Positions 44,769 to 54,459 of a DNA stretch of 64,000 nucleotides are shown here, one piece after another. The notes under the pieces are model-generated. The model saw nothing but the letters and a program-made list of their open reading frames with translations. It was not told where the DNA came from and did no database searches. Positions within the stretch are counted from its first letter, which is position 1. Each line of letters opens with the position of its first letter. Both the position numbers and the translations under genes were made by a program. This DNA comes from Dongia_A sp039808885 (GTDB lineage Bacteria; Pseudomonadota; Alphaproteobacteria; Dongiales; Dongiaceae), in assembly GCA_039808885.1 (NCBI GenBank), contig JBDHTX010000018.1, positions 1-64,000 of the forward strand. Reading direction: 5' to 3'.

Positions 44769-44820
44769 TCGTCATCACCGGGCCGCCACACAGTGGCGTG
44801 ACCCGGTGATCCAAGTTACT
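44769..44820 (+). repeat. REP palindrome upstream of GIY-YIG gene 2
   Basis: CGTCATCACCGGG...CCCGGTGATCCAAGTT with a longer middle (GCCGCCACACAGTGGCGTGA) that forms its own stem. It ends 9 bases before the nuclease start. Confidence 0.85.
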
Positions 44821-44829
44821 TTCCGCGCG

Positions 44830-45117
44830 ATGAGCTATTGGCTCTACATCATGGCAAGCAAGCCCTTCGGCACGCTCTATGTGGGCATGACCAATGATCT
44901 TGTACGTCGTGCATACGAACACCGCGAAGGCTTGGCTGAGGGCTTCAGCAAGCAACACGGCGTGAAGGCGTTGGTTTACTACGAGGAGCACGCCACCGCC
45001 CTTGCCGCCATTCAGCGCGAGAAGAATATCAAGCACTGGCCGCGCGCCTGGAAGGTTGACCTCGTGCGCAAAATGAATCCAGAGTGGCGCGACTTGTTCG
45101 AGGACATCTCGCGTTGA
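44830..45117 (+). CDS. Single-domain GIY-YIG nuclease 2
   Basis: A 95-residue GIY-YIG protein (MSYWLYIMASKPFGTLYVGM, NDLVRRAYEHREG, GVKALVYYEEHATALAAIQR, KNIKHWPRAWKVDLV), the paralogue of the protein at 27073. Like that gene it has a forward REP just upstream (44769), an inverted REP starting 4 bases after the stop (45121) and a forward REP about 25 bases further (45179). The REP cores here are TTGCCGGG and CACCGGG types rather than ACCCCGG. Nearby genes (lpoA cluster, qor) are unrelated. Confidence 0.92.
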   Translation: MSYWLYIMASKPFGTLYVGMTNDLVRRAYEHREGLAEGFSKQHGVKALVYYEEHATALAAIQREKNIKHWPRAWKVDLVRKMNPEWRDLFEDISR

Positions 45118-45120
45118 TGG

Positions 45121-45156
45121 AAACTTGGATTGCCGGGTCAAGCCCGGCAATGACGA
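45121..45156 (-). repeat. REP palindrome downstream of GIY-YIG gene 2, inverted
   Basis: AAACTTGGATTGCCGGG, centre TCAAG, CCCGGCAATGACGA. It starts 4 bases after the nuclease stop. Confidence 0.85.
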
Positions 45157-45178
45157 TGTGGGAAGGGCATTCCTTCTT

Positions 45179-45215
45179 TCGTCATCACCGGGCTTGACCC
45201 GGTGATCCAAGTTCC
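45179..45215 (+). repeat. REP palindrome, forward
   Basis: TCGTCATCACCGGG, centre CTTGA, CCCGGTGATCCAAGTTCC. It closes the second nuclease unit, in the same position as 27487-27515 in the first. Confidence 0.85.
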
Positions 45216-45247
45216 TTTCACGCGACAAAGCGAAAGGACCCATCCCC

Positions 45248-46228
45248 ATGACCAGGACCCACGCCATTCGTGTCGAGAAGCATGGCGGGCCGGAGCAGAT
45301 GAAATGGGTGGAGGTCGAGCTGCCGGCGCCCGGCAAGGGCGAGGTGCGGCTGAAGAACCTCGCCTGCGGGGTCAACTTCATCGACGTCTATCACCGCACC
45401 GGGCTCTATCCGATGGCGATGCCGACCGGCATCGGGCTCGAGGCCTGCGCCATTGTCGAAGAGGTGGGTGAGGGCGTCACCGGCTTGAAGGCCGGCGACC
45501 GCGTGGCGCATGGCACCGGGCCGATCGGCGCCTATTGCGAGCGGCGCAATTTCCCCGCCGACAAGCTGATCAAGGTGCCGGACTCGATCCCCGACCAGGT
45601 CGCCGCGGCGATGATGCTGCAGGGCATGACGGTGGAATATTTGATCCACCGGACCTATCCCGTGCAGCGCGGGGACTTCGTCCTCCTGCATGCGGCGGCC
45701 GGCGGCATCGGCACCATCGCCTCGCAATGGCTGCGCCAGCTGGGCGCCCAGATCATCGGCACGGCGGGATCGCCGGAGAAGCTGGAGCTGGCCAAGGCCC
45801 AGGGCTGCCACCACGTGATCAACTACCGCACCGAGGATTGGGTGAAGCGGGTGAGGGAGATCACCGGCGGGCAGGGCTGCGCGGTGGTCTATGACGGCGT
45901 CGGCAAGGACGTCTTCCTGCAATCGCTCGATTGCCTGCGGCCGCGCGGCTACATGGTCACCTTCGGCAACGCCTCCGGCCCGTCCCCGGACATTTCGCCG
46001 CTGCTGCTGTCCCAGAAGGGGTCTTTGTTCCTAACCCGGCCGACCCTGATGGCCTATACGGCGACCCGGCCGGAGCTCGAGCTCTCCGCCAACCGGGTCA
46101 TCGAGGCCATCGCCAAGGGCTGGGTGAAGATGAAGGTCGGCCACACCTACGCGGTCAAGGACGCCCAGCAGGCACACCGCGACCTGGAGGGGCGCAAGAC
46201 CACCGGGTCCATCGTCCTTTTGCCCTAA
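45248..46228 (+). CDS. NADPH:quinone oxidoreductase (zinc-free MDR family)
   Basis: A 326-residue medium-chain reductase of the QorA type. Substrate-side blocks are CGVNFIDVYHRTGLYPMAMP and GLEACAIVEEVGEGVTGLKAGD. The dinucleotide-binding region is LLHAAAGGIGTIASQWLRQL followed by GTAGSPEKLELAKAQGCHHV and CAVVYDGVGKDVFLQSLDCL. No zinc-binding cysteine set is present, as expected for quinone reductases. It reduces quinones with NADPH in the cytoplasm. A strong hairpin follows its stop. Confidence 0.93.
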   Translation: MTRTHAIRVEKHGGPEQMKWVEVELPAPGKGEVRLKNLACGVNFIDVYHRTGLYPMAMPTGIGLEACAIVEEVGEGVTGLKAGDRVAHGTGPIGAYCERRNFPADKLIKVPDSIPDQVAAAMMLQGMTVEYLIHRTYPVQRGDFVLLHAAAGGIGTIASQWLRQLGAQIIGTAGSPEKLELAKAQGCHHVINYRTEDWVKRVREITGGQGCAVVYDGVGKDVFLQSLDCLRPRGYMVTFGNASGPSPDISPLLLSQKGSLFLTRPTLMAYTATRPELELSANRVIEAIAKGWVKMKVGHTYAVKDAQQAHRDLEGRKTTGSIVLLP

Positions 46229-46628
46229 CGCATTGCCCTGAAAGCAAAATCGGCCGCCGAATCCTGCCCACAGGCAGGCCCGGCGGCCGATCGATTGTCA
46301 GCCCATTCCGGTCGGTTAGCTGCGGATCACCGCCGGAATGCCTGACAATGCTGCGAGTGGAAGAAGGCCGGGGACGCCGGCGGCTCCAACCACCACTTGT
46401 CTCTGAAGGGCCTACGACCCAAATCTCAGGGCGGATGTTGGAGACAGATCGGTTTCCGGTCAAATCACGCTGCCGTGAAATGATGAAACCGATTTATTAC
46501 GGGATGTGATCGAGGGTAAACTCGCGTCGAACGTTCTGCCCGCATGCTTTTCCCGCCGCGCGCGTTGTGGAGGGGACCGCTTCGTTCCCGCCGCGCCAGC
46601 GCCGGCCCACGGAGGTTGCAGCAACACC
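46229..46628. other. 400-base intergenic region
   Basis: No gene is seen. It contains the qor terminator (46249-46291), a second imperfect hairpin with arms CATTCCGG/CCGGAATG (about 46312-46350), and the upstream region of the TetR gene with GGAGG near 46612. Confidence 0.5.
46249..46291 (+). terminator. Hairpin terminator after the quinone reductase gene
   Basis: An 11-bp perfect stem ATCGGCCGCCG / CGGCGGCCGAT encloses a second stem CCTGCC/GGCAGG. It starts 20 bases after the stop codon. There is no long U tract, so efficiency is uncertain. Confidence 0.7.
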
Positions 46629-47255
46629 ATGACCACCGACACGCACACGACCGAGCCTTCGGGCGCCGATTTGACGGGTTTCCCCTCAGCCGCCTCGCCC
46701 GCGCGCGACCGCCTGATCGACACCGCGATCGGGCTGTTCAACCGCTACGGCTTCCACGCCACCGGCGTCGACCGCATCGTCGCCGTCGCCAAGGTGGCGA
46801 AGAAGACGCTCTATTCGCATTTCCCCTCGAAGGAGGATCTCATCCTCGCCGCCCTGGCGCGCAAGGAAGCGGCCTTCACCGAGAAGTTCCTGCCCGCGGT
46901 GCTGAACGCCGGCGGCGACCCGCGCCAGCGCCTGCTGGCGCTGTTCGAGATGGCGAAGAGCTGGTTCTCCGACAAGGATTTCTACGGCTGCATCTTCATC
47001 AACGCGGCGGTCGAGTATTCCGACCCGGCCCATCCGATCAACGCCTGCGCCCGCCGCTTCAAGACGCAGCTGCGCAACTTCATCCGCGCGCAGGCGAAAG
47101 AGGGCGGGGCGGCCGATCCCGAGCGGCTGGCCGACCAGATCGCGCTGCTCTTCGAAGGCGCCACCACGGTGGCCCAGGTCTCCGCCCGGCCCGACGCCGC
47201 GACCACGGCGAAGGAGATCGCCGCGACGCTGATCGACGCGGCGTTCCGCAAGTAG
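46629..47255 (+). CDS. TetR/AcrR family transcriptional regulator
   Basis: A 208-residue repressor. The helix-turn-helix is ARDRLIDTAIGLFNRYGFHA, then TGVDRIVAVAKVAKKTLYSH and FPSKEDLILAALARKEAAF. The ligand domain has KDFYGCIFINAAVEYSDPAH, typical of a branch with a conserved Cys. The first 25 residues are extra and flexible. The target is unknown; it could be the quinone reductase gene upstream or itself. Confidence 0.88.
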   Translation: MTTDTHTTEPSGADLTGFPSAASPARDRLIDTAIGLFNRYGFHATGVDRIVAVAKVAKKTLYSHFPSKEDLILAALARKEAAFTEKFLPAVLNAGGDPRQRLLALFEMAKSWFSDKDFYGCIFINAAVEYSDPAHPINACARRFKTQLRNFIRAQAKEGGAADPERLADQIALLFEGATTVAQVSARPDAATTAKEIAATLIDAAFRK

Positions 47256-47269
47256 CGCGACGCGTTGCG

Positions 47270-48283
47270 TCAGAAGTAGTTCGCGTAGGCGAACAGCCCC
47301 GGCGCGCCGCCGGTGTGGAGGAAGACGATGGTCTCCTCCGCGCCGAAGCGGCCCTCGCGCAACCATTCGATCAGGCCCGCCATCGCCTTGCCGGTATAGA
47401 CCGGGTCGAGCACGATGCCTTCGAGGCGCGCCAGCAGGCTCACCGCCTCGATCATGCCGTCATTCGGCTCGCCATAGCCCGGCGACGCATAGCCGCCCGC
47501 CAGCATGAAGCGCTCCGCGGGAATCTCCGCCAGGCCCAGCTTCGAAGCGGCGGCGACCGCGACGGCTTGCACCTGGGCCAGCAGCGGCGCCGGGTCGTCA
47601 TCGATGTCGACGCCGATCACCGGCACCGCGCTTTCGGCCAAGGCGGCGCCGACGACGAGCCCCGCCTGGGTGCCGCCCGATCCGCTCGCCACCACCACAC
47701 GGTCGATCGCCAGGTCGCGCTCCTGCGCCTGCGCCAGCAGTTCCAGCATCGCCCCCGCATAGCCCAGCGCGCCGATGGCGTTCGAGCCGCCGGTCGGGAT
47801 GTGATAGGGCGTCTCGCCGGTCTCGCGCAGCCGCTCCATCAGCCGCGCGATGCGCGCGGCGCGGCTTTCGCCGGGGTCGCAGAGATGCACTTCGGCGCCG
47901 AGCAGATAGTCGAGCACCAGGTTGCCGTTGCTGCGGTAGAGCTCGGTCACGATCGGCACCGCGTGGTCGAGCACCAGGTGGCAGGCGAGGCCGGCCTTCG
48001 CCGCCGCCGCCGCGCTCTGCCGCACATGGTTGGATTGCAGCCCGCCTTCGGTGACGATCGCCGTCGCCCGATGCGCCAGCGCGTCGGCGATGAGGAATTC
48101 CAGCTTGCGCGTCTTGTTGCCGCCGAGCGCCAGGCCGGTGCAATCGTCGCGCTTGATGAACAGGCGCGGCCCGCCGAGATGTTCCCGCAACCGGTCGAGC
48201 GGCTCCAGCGCCGTCGGCAGATGCGCCAGATGGAAGCGCGGAAAGCGCGCCAGGGCCTCCGCCGCTCGTGTCAGCTTCGTCAT
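47270..48283 (-). CDS. D-cysteine desulfhydrase / ACC deaminase family PLP enzyme
   Basis: A 337-residue fold-type II PLP enzyme. The PLP lysine region is LALGGNKTRKLEFLIADALA. Other blocks are EGGLQSNHVRQSAAAAAKAG, HIPTGGSNAIGALGYAGAML, SGSGGTQAGLVVGAA and FLHTGGAPGLFAYANYF. These match DcyD, which splits D-cysteine to pyruvate, sulfide and ammonia. ACC deaminase of rhizobacteria is the main alternative, and the two differ only in a few active-site residues I cannot judge with confidence. Confidence 0.85.
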   Translation of the reverse strand: MTKLTRAAEALARFPRFHLAHLPTALEPLDRLREHLGGPRLFIKRDDCTGLALGGNKTRKLEFLIADALAHRATAIVTEGGLQSNHVRQSAAAAAKAGLACHLVLDHAVPIVTELYRSNGNLVLDYLLGAEVHLCDPGESRAARIARLMERLRETGETPYHIPTGGSNAIGALGYAGAMLELLAQAQERDLAIDRVVVASGSGGTQAGLVVGAALAESAVPVIGVDIDDDPAPLLAQVQAVAVAAASKLGLAEIPAERFMLAGGYASPGYGEPNDGMIEAVSLLARLEGIVLDPVYTGKAMAGLIEWLREGRFGAEETIVFLHTGGAPGLFAYANYF

Positions 48284-48323
48284 GGCTTCCCCCGGATGTC
48301 CGGCCCCCAAGCCAAAGCTTCGA

Positions 48324-48881
48324 TCACAGTTTCGGCGGGATCAGCACTTCGTTGATGATGTGGATATAGCCGTTGCTGGCGCCGAGACTGGTGCGCTCCA
48401 GCTCGGCGGTGCCGATGGCGACGCTCTGGCCCTGGCGCTGGACTTGCAGCACCGTGCCGGCGAGGGTGGCGAGGGTCTTGCTCCGCTGCACCGCCATCGC
48501 GTCCAGGCGCCCGGCCACCACGTGATGCTTTAGCAGCCGCGCCAGCTTGTCCTTGTTCTTGGGCTGGCGCAGCAGGTTGAAATCGACCCGCGCGCCGCCG
48601 GACAGCCCGCCGCCCGCCGTCGACACGGTGCTGAACGCGGCATCGTCCGGCGCGAACAGGGTGAAGGGACCGGGACCCGCCAGCAGATCCTCGAGCCCGG
48701 CCAGGTGGATGTATTCGGCCAGGCGATGCAGGTCCGGCATGCGCTTGACCTCGATCGCGATGTCGGTGCGCTCGCCGGCGGGCTTGGCGGCCGAGCCCTT
48801 GCCGCCCGAGGCGCAGGCGCCGAGCAGCGGCCCGCCCGCGGCGAGGCCCGCCAATCCGATGAGCACGGTTCTGCGCAGCAT
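48324..48881 (-). CDS. Fasciclin-domain lipoprotein 1
   Basis: A 185-residue lipoprotein. The signal peptide ends with LLGACASGG (lipobox LGAC). One fasciclin (FAS1) domain follows: GPFTLFAPDDAAFSTV (H1 box), KLARLLKHHVVAGRLDAM, and the H2 box NGYIHIINEVLIPPKL. Fasciclin proteins mediate adhesion or surface interactions. A related one is encoded at 49786. Confidence 0.9.
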   Translation of the reverse strand: MLRRTVLIGLAGLAAGGPLLGACASGGKGSAAKPAGERTDIAIEVKRMPDLHRLAEYIHLAGLEDLLAGPGPFTLFAPDDAAFSTVSTAGGGLSGGARVDFNLLRQPKNKDKLARLLKHHVVAGRLDAMAVQRSKTLATLAGTVLQVQRQGQSVAIGTAELERTSLGASNGYIHIINEVLIPPKL

Positions 48882-49060
48882 GCTGCTCCCCTCTGATCGA
48901 TGCCGCCCATTGGGAGCGCGTCCCGGGGCGCGGCGCAACGTCTTTTTGCGGCCGCAGAAAGACATTGCGCGAGCGCGGCCCGCCCGCGCGATTCCGGTTG
49001 ATGATGGATCGATATGGCGCCTTGATCGTTCGGCGGCGCGGGCCGGCCCGTCGCGCGGAC

Positions 49061-49612
49061 CTACCGCAGCCGGTCGTCGATGGCGTGGGTCGGCGTGCCG
49101 GGATAGGGATAGAACTCGTCGATGCCGAGGACGCGCGTGACAACGCCGCCATCCGCCGACATCGGAAACAGCCCGAATTCCGAGGCGCCCGGCGTGCCGT
49201 CGCGGAAGGTCCAGTGATAACAGCCGAAGACCGGCGCCGCGGTGTCGCGCGCATGCTTGAAGATGCGGTGGACGAAGGGCGCTTCCTTCCAGTTCATCTG
49301 GTCGACATAGCGACCGGTCAGTTCGGCGCCGGCGACCAGGACCTGCAGCGTGCCGACCAGGCGGAAACGCACGCGGAAGGGCGCATCCTCCAGGTCGCAG
49401 ATCACCACCGAGGCGAGCAGCTTCGGGATCTCCACCGGATCGATGTCGGACGGCCTGGGCAGGCGGCCGTCGCGGACCTTGCTCTGCCAGTATGTCAGCA
49501 TGTCGAGAATGATCTGCGCGCGGACGGAACGTGCGCTCTCGTAGATGCGGTCGCCGGTTTCCTGCATCATCATGGCGAACCAATGTTCCGCCAAATTGGT
49601 CCGGGCTGTCAA
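49061..49612 (-). CDS. PAS_5 domain protein (second copy)
   Basis: A 183-residue protein made of one PAS_5 domain, similar in every block to the one at 7685: MLTYWQSKVRDGRLPRPSDI, VVICDLEDAPFRVRFRLVGT, ELTGRYVDQMNWKEAPFV, and APVFGCYHWTFRDGTPGASE. The extra 35 N-terminal residues are not conserved. It has no output domain. Ligand and partner are unknown. Confidence 0.8.
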   Translation of the reverse strand: MTARTNLAEHWFAMMMQETGDRIYESARSVRAQIILDMLTYWQSKVRDGRLPRPSDIDPVEIPKLLASVVICDLEDAPFRVRFRLVGTLQVLVAGAELTGRYVDQMNWKEAPFVHRIFKHARDTAAPVFGCYHWTFRDGTPGASEFGLFPMSADGGVVTRVLGIDEFYPYPGTPTHAIDDRLR

Positions 49613-49625
49613 CCGCGCGCGGACC

Positions 49626-49714
49626 GGCCGCGATCCGAAGATTGCGGCCCACCAGGGAGTCAGCGAAAAGGATGGGCCGCGATCCGAAGACCGCGGCCCA
49701 TCCGAAGTCCGCCG
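49626..49714 (-). terminator. Tandem hairpins after fasciclin gene 2
   Basis: The first is GGCCGCGATCCGAAGATTGCGGCC-like (49626-49649) and the second GGGCCGCGATCCGAAGAC closing with CGCGGCCC (49674-49699). A 57-base stretch including the second hairpin is repeated at 50531-50587. Both sets lie just downstream of minus-strand lipoprotein genes. Confidence 0.65.
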
Positions 49715-49785
49715 GATTGCGGGCGATCTGCCGGAACCAGGCGGGCGGGGAGCGGCGCGCGGGGGGTGCGCGCCAGAGGCAGCCG

Positions 49786-50286
49786 TTACATCGGCGGCAG
49801 GATCACCTTGTCGATGACGTGGATGACGCCGTTGCTGGCGGCCACGTCGGCCTGCACCACCTGGGCGTCGTTGATCATCACCTTGCCGCCGGACGCGTCG
49901 ATGGCGACATCGGCGCCCTCGACGGTCTTGGCGGAAGTGAGCTTCACCACGTCGGCGGCCATCACCTTGCCGGAGATCACGTGATAGGTCAGCACCTTCA
50001 CCAGCTGGTCCTTGTTCTCGGGCTTCAGCAGGTTCTCGACCGTGCCGGCCGGCAGCGCGGCGAAGGCCGCGTCGGTCGGCGCGAAGACGGTGAGCGGGCC
50101 GGGGCTCTTCAGCGTGTCGACCAGGTCAGCGGCCTGGGCGGCGGCGAGCAGGGTGTTGAACTGGCCGGCGGAGGCGGCGGTGTCGACGATATCCTTGCTC
50201 GCGACAGTCTCGGCGTTGGTGGACGAGCAGGCGGCGAGAACCGGCAGCGCAACCAGTGCTGCCATGAGCGATCGGCGCAGCAACAT
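49786..50286 (-). CDS. Fasciclin-domain lipoprotein 2
   Basis: A 166-residue lipoprotein (lipobox LAAC in ALPVLAACSSTNAE) with one FAS1 domain: FNTLLAAAQAADLVDTLKSP, GPLTVFAPTDAAFAALPAG, LVKVLTYHVISGKVMAADVV and VIHVIDKVILPPM. This is the classic bacterial fasciclin layout. It may be exported to the outer membrane and act in adhesion. Related to the gene at 48324 but in a different transcription unit. Confidence 0.92.
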   Translation of the reverse strand: MLLRRSLMAALVALPVLAACSSTNAETVASKDIVDTAASAGQFNTLLAAAQAADLVDTLKSPGPLTVFAPTDAAFAALPAGTVENLLKPENKDQLVKVLTYHVISGKVMAADVVKLTSAKTVEGADVAIDASGGKVMINDAQVVQADVAASNGVIHVIDKVILPPM

Positions 50287-50674
50287 GAAAACCTCCCTAA
50301 TGTTTGCGGCTATGCGACCGATGCGCCGGCGCGCCGGAGGAAGGCCACCGACAGCGCATCGATGCAGCCTTTACGGCAGCAGCCGAGGGGCGGTTCTGCG
50401 GCGCGCGCGACTATATTTTCGCGCGCGGCATGATCCGCCGTAGGCGAGGGCCGTAGACTCCCGCTGGCGCGCACTGAAAGGACGGGCCGCGACCGGAGCC
50501 GCGGCCCGCCAGAAAGTCAGCGAATAGGGGAGTCAGCGAAAAGGACGGGCCGCGATCCGAAGACCGCGGCCCATCCGAAGCCCGCCGGCAGTTCGATGGG
50601 GCTGCGCCACCCACCGGGGACGATGCCGTCGCGCTTCGGTGGGATTACGCAGGCGAGGGCCGGGCGGATGCAGG
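50287..50674. other. 388-base intergenic region with hairpins
   Basis: No gene. It holds hairpins GACGGGCCGCGACC...GCGGCCCGCC (50483-50507) and the repeat copy at 50544-50574, both beyond the stop of the lipoprotein gene at 50675 and likely to end its transcript. The rest is featureless. Confidence 0.5.
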
Positions 50675-51022
50675 TCACTCCAACTTGCCGAACCAGTCGG
50701 TGATGTCGAAATAGAGGTTCCTGGTCACGCCGTCCTTGCTGAGCTCGATCAGGTCATAGACGCGGCCGTCATGATTGATCAGGCTCTGGGTTCCCCAGCG
50801 CCAGCCGGGCATGTTCTTCTTCACCCATCGGTGCTCGGCGGCGACGCCGTCGAACTCGGTATGGGCGTCCTCGAGCACGATGGCGGTGGCAAAGCTCGAG
50901 CCCGGCTCTTCCGCGGCGGTCTGCGATGGCGCCGGATTGCCGGCGCAGCCGGCGACGATGAGGACACAGAGCAGCGCCCCCATGCTGATCAATCGGCGAC
51001 ACAGCGCCTTGGCCGATGTCAT
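50675..51022 (-). CDS. Small lipoprotein, unknown
   Basis: A 115-residue lipoprotein starting at ATG 51022. The signal peptide LISMGALLCVLIVAGCAGNP ends in the lipobox VAGC. The mature part (HTEFDGVAAEHRWVKKNMPG, then QSLINHDGRVYDLIELSKDG) looks like a small beta-sandwich. No family is recognised. It lies directly downstream of rho on the same strand with a 93-base gap. Confidence 0.65.
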   Translation of the reverse strand: MTSAKALCRRLISMGALLCVLIVAGCAGNPAPSQTAAEEPGSSFATAIVLEDAHTEFDGVAAEHRWVKKNMPGWRWGTQSLINHDGRVYDLIELSKDGVTRNLYFDITDWFGKLE

Positions 51023-51115
51023 GCGACTTCCCCCGGTCGGTGCGACGGCGGCAGAATACAAAAACGGCGCGGAGGTTGCCATCCGCGCCGTTCGTATGCG
51101 TGCCGCCGCGAACCG

Positions 51116-52372
<1,257 letters not shown>

Positions 52373-52905
52373 GGGATCGGGGGATGTGCTTCTGTGGATC
52401 GGGGGAAAATGGGGAAACCGGCGCCGCTCCGAAGCGGTTCCCGGACCCGGAGGCCGGCGGGCAGGCCGGTCCTGGGCGCAGGGACTTCAGGCGACGAAAT
52501 CGCCGGAGAGCACCCGAATAAACCTTGCAACAGACCTCGCGCGTAAAACGGTCGGTGATCGGTTCGGAGAGATTTGCGAGGTCGGGTCACCCAGGCGGGT
52601 GTCTCTGGCAGGGGTCCGCAGGATCTCTGGGGACCGTGGTGATTAGTTAATGCATTCCCCCCGGCCTGTCAAATGAAAGATCGGCTGCCGCGCCCGCGCC
52701 AGGCCGGATTTCCCGCCCCGATCAAGCAGTTGTGAGTTTGGTGAAAAGCGCAAACAGCCGCCCGGGCCGCAGCTTTGTTGGTGGCCGCGATTGCTTCGCA
52801 GTGCTAACCCCTAGGCAGTTATCCACAGGAGTGCTGTCGTCGCCGCCCGGCGGGCAGGGTTGCCGCCCGCAAGGCAGGGATTCCGCCTTTCCGGGGGAGG
52901 GTCCG
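52373..52905. other. 533-base region between divergent rho and a membrane-protein gene, with a DnaA box
   Basis: No gene is seen. TTATCCACA, a perfect DnaA-box nonamer, lies at 52819-52827. The rho side has a long leader, in which the complement of GTGATTAGTTAATGCATTCC is the most AT-rich patch. The plus-strand side has GGGGGAGGG before ATG 52906. Confidence 0.55.
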
Positions 52906-54459
52906 ATGTCGCCATCCGTCCAGGCCTTGCTCGACCAGGCGCAGGCCGTGCTGCTCGGCTACGGATCGCTGTGGAACGCGCTTCCCACCATGGTCGTGTC
53001 CATGGCGGTGCCGCTGCTGATCATCATCGGCAAGCGGGCGGTGAAGCAGATCCGCGCCGAGACCTTCCTGCGCCTCGAGGCCAGCTTCCTCAAGCCCAAC
53101 AACGACGACCAGCTGGACCCGCAGGAAGCCCTGATGGATCCGACCTTCGATTCCGTGCGCTGCAAATACCTCGACACGCCGCGCGCCGACCTGCCCGAGG
53201 ATGCCGGCGCCGCCCAACGCCTGTCCAAGCACGCCGCCATCGTGATCCGGCCGATGCTGCCGGTCTTTCTCTACGGTTTCAGCGTCGTGGTCTTCGCCGT
53301 CATCGTCGCCTTCTTCGTCGACCGCCTGTTCATCCGCGGCTGGTTCCTGGTCGGGCCGGGCTGCGGCAGCGCGGTCATGGGCTGCCTGCCGCTGAGCGCG
53401 CAGATCCTGCTGCTCGGCCTGCGCGACCCCGGCAATCCCGTCGCGGTCGATCTCGCCTATGCCCAGAACAGCGCGGTGATGCTCGCCTTCGGCTTCGCCG
53501 GCGCCTATCTCTGGTGCGTCCTCTATCTGATCCGCCGGGTCAACAACTACGACCTGACGCCCTATTCCTTCCTGCTCTGCGGCATGCGCATCCTCCTTGC
53601 GCTCGCCATCGTGCTGACCGTGCGGCACACGGTCTTCTCCAACGCCATGCTGCCGGCGGAGACCGGGGGCGAGACGGGGATCGCCACCTATCTGGCGGTG
53701 CTCTGCTCCTTCCTGCTCGGCTTCTATCCGGCGGCCGGCATGGACTACCTGATCAAGCGCGGCCAGGAATTCACCATCAAGCGGCCGCATCCCGATGCCG
53801 GCGCTTTGCGCAACATGCTGCCGCTCGACATGATCGACGGCCTGTCGCACTACGTGCAGTTCCGCCTGGAGGAGCTGGAATACGAGGACGTGCAGAACCT
53901 CGCCACCGCCAACCCGGTGCTGCTCTATGTCGAGACGCCCTACAACATCCTCGAGATCATCGACTGGATCGCCCAGGCCCAGTTGATCACCGCCATCGGC
54001 CCGAAGAAGGTGGCCGATCTGCGCCAGATGAACGTGCGTACCATCTTCGATTTGGCGCGCATCGGCGACACGCCGCATTTCCGCCGCTGCGCGCTGCAGA
54101 TCCTGGTCGAGCCCGAGGCCTTCCGCGCCAATCTCGCCACGGCCGGCGACGACGAGGTGCAGGCGATGTTCAACTGCATGTTCACCTCGATCGCCGACGA
54201 CCTGCACGTCATCCGCCTGGCGCGGGTGTGGAACGCCTTCTATGCCGTCTACCAGCGCGACCACTTGGTCGACGTCGCCACCCGCGGCCTGCTGTCGAAG
54301 CCGCCGCTGCCGGCGCGCTGGATGGAGGAGGGCGCCCAGGAAAGCCTGCGCGCCGCCACCGCCATGCTCGCCGCCGCCGCCGCCGCGCCGCTCACCGCCC
54401 CGCCAACTGCCCCGCCGGCCCCCGCCCCGGCCGGCAGCGCCGGCAAGGCCGCAGAGTGA
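52906..54459 (+). CDS. Multi-pass membrane protein with a C-terminal helix-hairpin-helix-like segment
   Basis: A 517-residue protein. It has a single N-terminal helix (about 24-42), then about six more helices between residues 115 and 285, then a soluble cytoplasmic part. The soluble part contains ELEYEDVQNLATANPVLLYV, and TAIGPKKVADLRQMNVRTIF near residue 365, which resembles a helix-hairpin-helix. The tail is low-complexity (alanine/proline). I know no function. It sits between rho and hemJ on the opposite strand, interrupting the usual origin-flanking order. Confidence 0.7.
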   Translation: MSPSVQALLDQAQAVLLGYGSLWNALPTMVVSMAVPLLIIIGKRAVKQIRAETFLRLEASFLKPNNDDQLDPQEALMDPTFDSVRCKYLDTPRADLPEDAGAAQRLSKHAAIVIRPMLPVFLYGFSVVVFAVIVAFFVDRLFIRGWFLVGPGCGSAVMGCLPLSAQILLLGLRDPGNPVAVDLAYAQNSAVMLAFGFAGAYLWCVLYLIRRVNNYDLTPYSFLLCGMRILLALAIVLTVRHTVFSNAMLPAETGGETGIATYLAVLCSFLLGFYPAAGMDYLIKRGQEFTIKRPHPDAGALRNMLPLDMIDGLSHYVQFRLEELEYEDVQNLATANPVLLYVETPYNILEIIDWIAQAQLITAIGPKKVADLRQMNVRTIFDLARIGDTPHFRRCALQILVEPEAFRANLATAGDDEVQAMFNCMFTSIADDLHVIRLARVWNAFYAVYQRDHLVDVATRGLLSKPPLPARWMEEGAQESLRAATAMLAAAAAAPLTAPPTAPPAPAPAGSAGKAAE

